From the NCBI GenBank assembly GCA_900321905.1, contig ONXZ01000087.1, forward strand, positions 1 through 6,232: a stretch of 6,232 bases of DNA, given 5' to 3'. Below the pieces are notes generated by a model that made no database searches, had not been told where the DNA came from, and saw only the letters and a program-made list of their open reading frames with translations. How positions within the stretch are numbered: the first letter of the stretch is position 1; every line of letters begins with the position of its first letter. This DNA is from an uncultured Eubacteriales bacterium. GTDB lineage: Bacteria; Bacillota; Clostridia; Oscillospirales; Acutalibacteraceae. Positions 1 to 5,254 of this stretch are shown here, piece by piece. The position numbers and the translations under genes were made by a program.

Positions 1-31
1 AGAAAAAAACGTAATCCATTTTGAGGATATT

Positions 32-37
32 AAGGAG
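32..37 (+). promoter_or_regulatory. Ribosome binding site of metG
   Basis: AAGGAG lies 6 nt before the ATG at position 44 and fixes the metG start. The 43 nt of leader inside the window show no T-box antiterminator or recognisable promoter; these would lie further upstream. Confidence 0.85.
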
Positions 38-43
38 TAAAAA

Positions 44-1993
44 ATGGCAGAGAGAGAAAAGTTTTACATCACCACTGCGATTGCATACACATCGCGCAAA
101 CCTCATATAGGTAACAGTTATGAGATTGTGCTTGCGGACGCAATCGCACGTTACAAAAGGCTGCAGGGCAAGGACGTTTTCTTCCTCACAGGTACCGATG
201 AACACGGTCAGAAAATTGAGGAATACGCTAAAAAAGCAGGCGTTACGCCCAAGGAGTATGTTGACAAGGTTGCAGGCGAAATTCGCGAAATCTGCGACCT
301 GCTCGACACAAGTTACGACAAGTTCATCAGAACTACTGACGACTATCACGAAAGAGTTATCCAAAAGATTTTCAGAAAACTCTATGAGCAGGACGACATC
401 TACAAAGGCGAGTACGAGGGTATGTACTGCACGCCTTGCGAAAGTTTCTGGACCGAAAGCCAGTTAGTTGACGGCAAATGCCCTGACTGCGGCGGCGAAG
501 TTAAGCCTGCAAAAGAGGAAGCATACTTCCTGCGCCTTTCAAAATATCAGAAAAGGCTTGAAGAATACATCGAGCAAAACGAGGACTTTATCTATCCTGA
601 GCCTCGCAAAAAAGAGATGCTCAACAACTTTATTAAACCGGGACTTCAGGACTTGTGCGTAAGCCGTACATCGTTTAAGTGGGGTATCCCTGTTGACTTT
701 GACCCAAAGCATGTTGTTTATGTTTGGCTTGACGCACTGTCAAACTATATCACGGGTATCGGCTACGACCCTGACGGCTCAAGCGATATGTACAAAAAGT
801 ACTGGCCGGCTGATGTTCACATCATCGGCAAGGACATCGTTCGCTTCCACACAATCTACTGGCCGATTATGCTTATGGCACTCGGCGAGCCGCTGCCAAA
901 ACAGGTTTACGGTCACCCGTGGCTTCTGTTCGGCGAGGACAAAATGAGCAAGTCAAAGGGCAATGTCATCTATGCCGACGACCTTGTTAATCTGCTTGGC
1001 GTTGACCCTGTAAGGTACTATCTGCTCTCCGAAATGCCGCACGCAAACGACGGCTCAATTTCTTACGAAACAATTATCGAGCGTTACAACAGCGACCTTG
1101 CAAACACAATCGGCAACCTTGTTAACCGCACAATAGCAATGCAAAACAAGTATTTTGACGGCATTATTCAGAGCGCTGACGTAACTGAGCCGATTGACGA
1201 CGAACTCAAAAACTTCGCCCTTGACGCTGTTAAAAAGGTTGAGGAAGGCTTTACCGCTTACCGTATTGCCGACGCTGCTGAGGCAATACTGAACCTTGCA
1301 AAACGTTCTAACAAATATATTGACGAAACTATGCCGTGGGCGCTTGCAAAAGACGAAAACAAAAAGGCAAGACTTGGCACAGTTCTTTACAACCTGCTTG
1401 AATCAATCAGATTCATCGCAGTTCTGCTCACTCCGTTTATGCCGCAGACGAGCGAAAAAATCTTTGCTCAGATGAACTGCGACGTCAAAGATTACGACTC
1501 GCTTTCTGCATTCGGCGCAACTAAAGAGGGCGTAAAAGTCGGCACAGCAGAAGCGCTTTTCCAGAGAATTGACGCAGATAAACTGATTGACGAACTTATC
1601 GCAAAGCAGGAGGCTGCCGCTAAAACGGAAGCAAAGGCAAAGCCGCAGGACAGTGAAAAAGAAGAAGTCATTGAGGAAATCACGATTGACGACTTTTTCA
1701 AATCTGACCTGAGAGTTGCCGAAATCCTTGAGTGTGAGAAAATCAAGAAGTCAAACAAACTCCTTAAACTCCAACTCAACGATGGCAGCGGCAAAACGCG
1801 CCAGATAGTTTCGGGCATTGCAAAGTGGTACAAGCCTGAGGATTTGGTGGGAAAAAAAGCAATTATCGTTACCAATCTAAAGCCTGTTAAACTCTGCGGT
1901 GAAATCAGCGAGGGTATGCTGCTTTCAGGTGAAAAGGACGGCGAAGTTGCGGTAACTTTTGTTGACCTGCCTGTAGGCGCAAAGATTTGTTAA
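44..1993 (+). CDS. metG: Methionyl-tRNA synthetase with C-terminal tRNA-binding domain
   Basis: Cytoplasmic class I aminoacyl-tRNA synthetase that charges tRNA-Met, including the initiator, with methionine using ATP. The 649-residue product has the HIGH-type signature as HIGN at residues 21-24 after YTSRKP, and KMSKS at 300-304. Two cysteine pairs, C129/C132 and C146/C149, form the zinc-binding knuckle of the connective domain. The helical anticodon-binding domain follows, then a charged Ala/Lys/Glu-rich linker at about 520-543. From about 545 there is an OB-fold tRNA-binding domain of the EMAPII/Trbp111 type (TIDDFFKSDLRVAEI, later SEGMLLSGEKDG), which in this family mediates dimerisation and tRNA affinity. 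The length fits the long bacterial form. The start is set by a good Shine-Dalgarno at 32-37. It is the first gene of an apparent operon, with tatD starting 2 nt after its stop. All key motifs are intact. Confidence 0.97.
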   Translation: MAEREKFYITTAIAYTSRKPHIGNSYEIVLADAIARYKRLQGKDVFFLTGTDEHGQKIEEYAKKAGVTPKEYVDKVAGEIREICDLLDTSYDKFIRTTDDYHERVIQKIFRKLYEQDDIYKGEYEGMYCTPCESFWTESQLVDGKCPDCGGEVKPAKEEAYFLRLSKYQKRLEEYIEQNEDFIYPEPRKKEMLNNFIKPGLQDLCVSRTSFKWGIPVDFDPKHVVYVWLDALSNYITGIGYDPDGSSDMYKKYWPADVHIIGKDIVRFHTIYWPIMLMALGEPLPKQVYGHPWLLFGEDKMSKSKGNVIYADDLVNLLGVDPVRYYLLSEMPHANDGSISYETIIERYNSDLANTIGNLVNRTIAMQNKYFDGIIQSADVTEPIDDELKNFALDAVKKVEEGFTAYRIADAAEAILNLAKRSNKYIDETMPWALAKDENKKARLGTVLYNLLESIRFIAVLLTPFMPQTSEKIFAQMNCDVKDYDSLSAFGATKEGVKVGTAEALFQRIDADKLIDELIAKQEAAAKTEAKAKPQDSEKEEVIEEITIDDFFKSDLRVAEILECEKIKKSNKLLKLQLNDGSGKTRQIVSGIAKWYKPEDLVGKKAIIVTNLKPVKLCGEISEGMLLSGEKDGEVAVTFVDLPVGAKIC

Positions 1994-1995
1994 TT

Positions 1996-2778
1996 ATGTA
2001 TAAAAATATTATTGACACACATTCACATTATGATGACGAGCAGTTTGATGAGGACAGAATCGAACTGCTCTCGTCACTTAGTGGAAAAGGTGTAACAAAC
2101 ATCGTAACCTGTGGCGTTGACGTGCCTACTTCAAAGGCAAATATGGCGATTGCCGAGCAGTTCCCCTTTGCGTACTTTGCGGCAGGTTTTCACCCTGAAA
2201 ACCTTGAGGGTTACAGCATATCCGACCTTGATAAAATTGAAGCGTTTGCCGCGCACAAAAAATGCGTTGCAATCGGTGAAATCGGTCTTGACTACCACTG
2301 GATGAGCAGCACAAAGGAAGTGCAAAAAGAGTTTTTCAGCGAGCAAATCGCGCTTGCAAAACGGCTTGATATGCCAGTTATTGTACACGATAGAGAAGCG
2401 CACGGCGACACGCTGGAAATACTCAAAAAAACACAGCCAAAGGGCGTTTTGCACTGCTTTTCAGGCAGTGTTGAAATGGCGAGGGATATAATCAAAATCG
2501 GTATGTATATCGGACTTAACGGCGTTGTGACGTTCAAAAACGCAAGGAAGAGCCTTGAAGTGGTTAGGAATATCCCGCTTGACCGGCTTGTGCTTGAAAC
2601 CGACTGCCCGTACCTTGCGCCCGTGCCGCACAGAGGAAAACGAAACGACTCGTCATATATTCCGCACGTTGCGGAGCGTATCGGCGAAGTGCTTGGTATG
2701 AGCACACAGGAGATACTGGACATCACCAACGAAAACGCAACCCGCCTCTTTGTTCAATTGGGGACAGTCCCCAATTGA
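1996..2778 (+). CDS. tatD: TatD-family metal-dependent deoxyribonuclease
   Basis: Predicted cytoplasmic TIM-barrel metallohydrolase of the TatD/YcfH/YabD family; characterised members are Mg-dependent DNases linked to DNA repair and degradation. The expected metal ligands are visible: HxH at H9/H11 in DTHSHYDD, E95 in GEIGLDYH, H131 in VIVHD, H153 in LHCFSGS and D203 in LETDCPYL. The 260 residues match the family. I chose the ATG at 1996 because the DTHSH motif then sits at residues 7-11; an in-frame TTG at 1987 would overlap metG. There is no clear Shine-Dalgarno, so coupling to metG, whose stop is 2 nt upstream, is likely. Oddity: family members usually end near the NATRLF-type segment, but here eight more residues (VQLGTVPN) and the stop come wholly from a palindromic repeat at 2751-2781. 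Family assignment is firm; the exact substrate is not known from sequence. Confidence 0.94.
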   Translation: MYKNIIDTHSHYDDEQFDEDRIELLSSLSGKGVTNIVTCGVDVPTSKANMAIAEQFPFAYFAAGFHPENLEGYSISDLDKIEAFAAHKKCVAIGEIGLDYHWMSSTKEVQKEFFSEQIALAKRLDMPVIVHDREAHGDTLEILKKTQPKGVLHCFSGSVEMARDIIKIGMYIGLNGVVTFKNARKSLEVVRNIPLDRLVLETDCPYLAPVPHRGKRNDSSYIPHVAERIGEVLGMSTQEILDITNENATRLFVQLGTVPN

Positions 2779-2781
2779 ACA
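2751..2781. repeat. Perfect 31-nt palindrome at the tatD / methyltransferase junction
   Basis: The arm at 2751-2765 (TGTTCAATTGGGGAC) is the exact reverse complement of 2767-2781, with one unpaired A at 2766. In RNA this would fold as a roughly 14-bp stem with a triloop. It covers the last eight sense codons and the stop of tatD, and its last base is the A of the ATG at 2781. No T-run follows, so it does not look like an intrinsic terminator. GGGGACNGTCCCC-type palindromes resemble dispersed REP-like or small mobile repeats of bacterial genomes, some tied to Y1/RAYT transposases. That class assignment is inference: there is one copy here and no transposase in the window. Confidence 0.85.
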
Positions 2782-3866
2782 TGGGTGTAATATTTGGTTA
2801 TACAGATAGTAATATGTTAGAGTTAATCAACGATAATAATGTATGGGACGCACTGAAAACTGACGGCAAGCCCATTGTGCTTTACGGTATGGGACTTGGC
2901 GCTGAAAAAATAATGGCAACGCTTGACGACTACGGTATAGAGGTTGCCGATATTTTTGCGTCCGATGAATTTGTGCGCGGTCACAGTTTTAAAGGCTACA
3001 AGGTGCTTAAATATAGCGAGGTATGCGAAAAATACGACGACTTTAACGTTGTGCTTTGCTTTGCCTCGCACCTCGACAGTGTTATTGATAATATCAGGAA
3101 AATTGACAGCGAACACACTGTGTTTGCGCCCGATGTGCCTGTTGCCGGCAGCGGACTTTTCAGCCGTGAGTTTATCAAGGAAAACGAGGACAAGTTTGAC
3201 CTTGTTTACAACAGTCTTGCAGACGATGAAAGCAGGCGTGTTTATGCCGATATTCTAAGTTACAAAGTCAGTGGCAAAATCAGTTATCTGCTGCGTTCGT
3301 TTTGCAACAAAAGTGCTGTTTACAGAGACATACTCAAACTCAATACGAGTGAAAACATTATCGACCTCGGCGCTTATGACGGCGACACGATAGCAGAGTT
3401 TTTAGAAGTGACAGGTGGCGAATATGATTACATCACCGCGCTTGAACCTGATGAAAAGAACTTTAAAAAACTGCTCAAAAACACCGAGGATTTGTTTGAC
3501 ATCACCTGCCTTAATATGGGTGCATGGGATAAAAAAGATACTCTGATTTTTGCAAAAAAAGCAGGCAGGAACTCAAAACTATCCGCGGACGGCGTCAGCG
3601 TTGATGTGATTGACGTTGACTCGCTTGAACTCTCCCCTACCTTTATAAAAATGGATATTGAGGGTGCGGAGATGAAAGCGCTTTGCGGACTTGAAAACAC
3701 AATCAGGAATTACCGTCCAAAACTGTACATATGCGCTTATCACCGCAACGAGGACTTGTTTGCCCTTCCTCTAAAGGTGTTGGATATCTGCCCTGATTAT
3801 AAAATCTATTTTCGTCACTCAAAATACATTCCTGCGTGGGAAAGTAACTTTTACTGCACAATATAA
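2781..3866 (+). CDS. FkbM-family SAM-dependent methyltransferase
   Basis: Predicted S-adenosylmethionine-dependent methyltransferase of the FkbM family, whose members often methylate sugars or other small molecules; the acceptor cannot be told here. The product has 361 residues from the ATG at 2781. Roughly residues 25-135 resemble a Rossmann-like module (PIVLYGMGLGAEK glycine-rich turn, then VADIFASDE and VVLCFAS). The catalytic half has the SAM motif I DLGAYDGD at 195-202, an acidic strand end ALEPDE with E222, and the FkbM signature FIKMDIEGAEMKAL with D292, followed by a YICAYHR strand and a typical end near residue 361. The start is uncertain: ATG 2781 is 2 nt after the tatD stop but sits at the edge of a palindrome, ATG 2814 begins MLELINDNN, and neither has a clear Shine-Dalgarno. 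A TTG at 2775 is also in frame. It is probably the last gene of the metG-tatD operon, ended by the hairpin at 3867. No membrane segment or signal peptide is seen. Confidence 0.88.
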   Translation: MGVIFGYTDSNMLELINDNNVWDALKTDGKPIVLYGMGLGAEKIMATLDDYGIEVADIFASDEFVRGHSFKGYKVLKYSEVCEKYDDFNVVLCFASHLDSVIDNIRKIDSEHTVFAPDVPVAGSGLFSREFIKENEDKFDLVYNSLADDESRRVYADILSYKVSGKISYLLRSFCNKSAVYRDILKLNTSENIIDLGAYDGDTIAEFLEVTGGEYDYITALEPDEKNFKKLLKNTEDLFDITCLNMGAWDKKDTLIFAKKAGRNSKLSADGVSVDVIDVDSLELSPTFIKMDIEGAEMKALCGLENTIRNYRPKLYICAYHRNEDLFALPLKVLDICPDYKIYFRHSKYIPAWESNFYCTI

Positions 3867-3897
3867 GGCTCGGATTTCTCCGAGCCGGTTTTTATTT
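3867..3897 (+). terminator. Rho-independent terminator of the metG operon
   Basis: GGCTCGGA (3867-3874) pairs with TCCGAGCC (3879-3886) around a TTTC loop, followed by GGTTTTTATTT. The stem starts right after the methyltransferase TAA. The cotJC stop (3892-3894) lies on the other side, so this separates convergent units. The minus-strand tail is only TTATAT, so it would terminate weakly, if at all, in the cotJ direction. Confidence 0.88.
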
Positions 3898-4500
3898 ATT
3901 ACATTTTACGTCAAACGACGGGTTGAAGGCATAGAAGTTCTTGCTGTCGAGTTTATCTGTCGCAAGGCGCAAACCCTCGCCAAAACGCTGATAATGCACA
4001 ATCTCCCGCTGACGCAGAAATCGAATAGGGTCCTTAACGTCAGGGTCGTCAACAAGGCGCAGAATATTGTCGTAAGTCGTCCTTGCCTTTTGTTCTGCCG
4101 CTAAATCCTCGTGAAGGTCGGCAATCACATCGCCCTTGCTTGCGATATAAGATGCGGTGAAAGGCACTCCTGCCGCACTGACAGGATACACGCCCGTTGT
4201 GTGGTCAACAAAGTAGTCGTAAAAACCTGATTCCTTGATTTCAGCCTCGCTGAGGTTGCGAGTAAGCTGATATACAATCGCACCCACCATTTCAAGGTGA
4301 TTGAGTTCTTCGTTTCCAATATCGGTGAGCAGTCCTTTGAGTTCTGCATACGGCATTGAGTAGCGCTGTGAGAGGTAGCGCATTGACGCCGCAAGTTCGC
4401 CGTCAGGTCCTCCAAACTGTGAAATAATAATCTTTGCATACACAGGGTTTGGGTTCTTTATATTAACGAGATACTGGAGTTTTTTCTCATACTGAAACAT
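3892..4500 (-). CDS. cotJC: Spore coat protein CotJC, manganese catalase family
   Basis: Spore-coat-associated member of the manganese (non-haem) catalase family; the fold is a ferritin-like four-helix bundle with a di-manganese site that can dismutate hydrogen peroxide. The 202-residue product keeps the full expected ligand set: E35 (GGPDGE), E65 and H68 (EELNH), E136 (AAEQKAR) and H169 (REIVHY). This agrees closely in spacing with the Lactobacillus plantarum enzyme, so activity is plausible. I chose the ATG at 4500, giving MFQYEKKL, the family-typical start, because AGGAGGG stands 6 nt before it. A longer frame opening at 4548 would overlap cotJB out of frame and lacks support. The start overlaps the cotJB stop as TAATG, so translation is probably coupled. 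It is the last gene of cotJABC. Confidence 0.96.
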   Translation of the reverse strand: MFQYEKKLQYLVNIKNPNPVYAKIIISQFGGPDGELAASMRYLSQRYSMPYAELKGLLTDIGNEELNHLEMVGAIVYQLTRNLSEAEIKESGFYDYFVDHTTGVYPVSAAGVPFTASYIASKGDVIADLHEDLAAEQKARTTYDNILRLVDDPDVKDPIRFLRQREIVHYQRFGEGLRLATDKLDSKNFYAFNPSFDVKCNK

Positions 4501-4748
4501 TATTTGCCCTCCTCTCTGTTTTCCCACGGCCATGGGTCGTCGAGCCATTCGTTGCCCGTAGCAGGCATAATAACTGCGCCGTACTTCTGCTCAAAATCGG
4601 TGAGCAGTTGCTGGTATTTGTTTTCGAGTTCCTTGTAGCGCAGAGCCGCGTTTTTGTCGTTTGGGTGGGTGTCAAGATACATATGAAGTTCCCACGCTGC
4701 AAACTGCACTGCCGATAATCTTAACAGCGCCTGCTGTCTTGTTTTCAT
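4500..4748 (-). CDS. cotJB: Spore coat protein CotJB
   Basis: Small spore coat protein of the CotJB family, thought to work with CotJA and CotJC in coat assembly; its biochemical role is not defined. The 82-residue product shows the family pattern: VQFAAWELHMYLDTHPND, then a charged helical stretch (YKELENKYQQLLTDFEQKYG) and a Trp/Pro-rich tail (WLDDPWPWENREEGK). The ATG at 4748 is preferred over one at 4754 for two reasons. GGAGGG lies 9 nt upstream of 4748 but only 3 nt upstream of 4754, and 4748 makes an ATGA overlap with the cotJA stop. The gene ends in a TAATG overlap with cotJC. No signal peptide or membrane segment is seen. Confidence 0.94.
   Translation of the reverse strand: MKTRQQALLRLSAVQFAAWELHMYLDTHPNDKNAALRYKELENKYQQLLTDFEQKYGAVIMPATGNEWLDDPWPWENREEGK
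4507..4513 (-). promoter_or_regulatory. Ribosome binding site of cotJC
   Basis: On the minus strand AGGAGGG stands 6 nt before ATG 4500 and lies inside the end of cotJB. It decides the cotJC start against the longer open frame. Confidence 0.85.
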
Positions 4749-4924
4749 TTGCATCTGCCCTCCAAAAACGGTTTGTCAAGATTTTTAAAAAGTGTTCCCT
4801 TTTTCAGCGCATCGTCTGCAACATACTGTGTTGTGTCGGTCTGAAACGGAACGTATGCCATAGTTGTGACCGTATCTTTTGGGAGTTTTGACGTGCCGAG
4901 ATACTGATATTCGTTATTATCCAT
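4745..4924 (-). CDS. cotJA: Spore coat-associated protein CotJA (59 aa)
   Basis: First gene of the cotJ operon, encoding a 59-residue protein short enough to fall under common length cut-offs. My translation runs MDNNEYQYLGTSKLPKD, then TVTTMAYVPFQTDTTQYVA, then DDALKKGTLFKNLDKPF and LEGRCK. The MAYVPFQ block and the AL-x-x-GTLF-x-x-L-x-x-PF block are the hallmark of CotJA proteins. In Bacillus CotJA is needed for CotJC to enter the spore coat. The start at 4924 follows AAAGGGTGA with a 4-nt gap. The TGA stop overlaps the cotJB ATG as ATGA, and the cotJB ribosome binding site lies within its last codons. No membrane segment is visible. Confidence 0.93.
   Translation of the reverse strand: MDNNEYQYLGTSKLPKDTVTTMAYVPFQTDTTQYVADDALKKGTLFKNLDKPFLEGRCK
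4758..4763 (-). promoter_or_regulatory. Ribosome binding site of cotJB
   Basis: Minus-strand GGAGGG inside the 3' end of cotJA. Its 9-nt distance to ATG 4748, against 3 nt to ATG 4754, supports the downstream start. Confidence 0.75.
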
Positions 4925-4928
4925 TTAG

Positions 4929-4937
4929 TCACCCTTT
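4929..4937 (-). promoter_or_regulatory. Ribosome binding site of cotJA
   Basis: Minus-strand AAAGGGTGA with a 4-nt gap to ATG 4924. It is a good partial match to the anti-Shine-Dalgarno complement AAGGAGGTGA. Confidence 0.65.
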
Positions 4938-4944
4938 CTTAAAC

Positions 4945-4975
4945 TTGATATGCTACATACTATGACAAATAATGC
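4945..4975 (-). promoter_or_regulatory. Possible sigma-E-type promoter of cotJABC
   Basis: On the minus strand GCATTATT (4968-4975) and CATATCAA (4945-4952) are separated by 15 nt. They partly match the sigma-E -35 (GHATAHHT) and -10 (CATACAHT) consensus. The cotJ operon is sigma-E dependent in B. subtilis and this is the only upstream space free of terminator, so a promoter here is expected. The -10 match is imperfect; CATAGTAT (4957-4964) is an alternative -10 with a poorer -35. Confidence 0.4.
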
Positions 4976-4985
4976 AAAAATGTTA

Positions 4986-5018
4986 AAGCCGGGCAGTTCA
5001 ACTTGCTACCCGGCTTTT
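4986..5018. terminator. Two-sided intrinsic terminator upstream of cotJA
   Basis: AAGCCGGG (4986-4993) pairs with CCCGGCTT (5009-5016) around a 15-nt loop. The plus side continues with TTTTAT and the minus side with TTTAACATTTTT. Only minus-strand genes flank it, so its natural role was to end transcription of the ABC gene whose remnant lies just upstream, insulating cotJABC. Confidence 0.75.
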
Positions 5019-5025
5019 ATCTGTG

Positions 5026-5190
5026 TTAAATATTATATTCTGAAATTGGTTTGACGGTAATATTGCCGTCCTCGTCAAGTTCGATAACTCTGTCACAATA
5101 CTTGAGCATTGAACGGCGGTGAGTGATTACAAAGCACGTCTTATCCGTCATTTCCTCGGTAATACTTTTAAGCACAACCGACTTGTCATG
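5026..5190 (-). pseudogene. 3' remnant of an ABC transporter ATP-binding/permease gene
   Basis: Only the end of an ABC ATPase domain is left, about 54 codons from HDKSVVLKSITEEM to the stop. DKTCFVITHRRSMLKYCDRV is the strand plus H-loop histidine that follows the D-loop in ABC exporters, then IELDEDGNI and a short tail. Walker A, the LSGGQ signature, Walker B and any membrane domain are missing. Upstream, the frame stays open only through the trpS terminator hairpin into the end of trpS (formally from 5274), with residues unlike any ABC protein and no ribosome binding site. I therefore call it a truncated, non-functional gene. The breakpoint is near 5187-5190, where the D-loop region should begin. 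The reading frame of the remnant is undamaged, so the deletion may be fairly recent. The substrate cannot be inferred. Confidence 0.8.
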
Positions 5191-5205
5191 GTATATAATT
5201 TTAGT

Positions 5206-5242
5206 ATAACAAAAACAGACCAATTTTTGCATTTGGTCTGTT
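5206..5242 (-). terminator. Rho-independent terminator of trpS
   Basis: AACAGACCAA (5214-5223) and TTGGTCTGTT (5233-5242) form a perfect 10-bp stem with a 9-nt loop. Read on the minus strand it begins 12 nt after the trpS TAG and ends in TTTTTGTTAT. The plus-direction tail (AAAGTTAAAG) is not T-rich, so it acts for trpS only. Confidence 0.87.
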
Positions 5243-5254
5243 AAAGTTAAAGTT

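Noticed and set aside
1..43. Possible T-box riboswitch leader before metG
   Set aside because: The visible leader is too short and A-rich, with no T-box sequence or antiterminator hairpin. Anything further upstream is outside the window.
1492..1875. A 127-codon minus-strand open frame inside metG
   Set aside because: It is antisense to the MetRS C-terminal domain, Ser-rich by mirror effect, with no start signals. The metG frame is uninterrupted.
2292..2729. A 145-codon minus-strand open frame inside tatD
   Set aside because: It is antisense to the conserved TatD core and Ser/Ile-rich as expected for a shadow frame.
2751..2781. Palindrome as an intrinsic terminator between tatD and the methyltransferase
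   Set aside because: The stem is strong, but it is followed by TGGGTGTAATATT with no T-run, and it overlaps the tatD coding sequence and the next start codon.
4661..4891. A 76-codon plus-strand open frame across cotJB and cotJA
   Set aside because: The opposite strand carries two overlapping, recognisable coat genes with ribosome binding sites. The plus frame has no such support.
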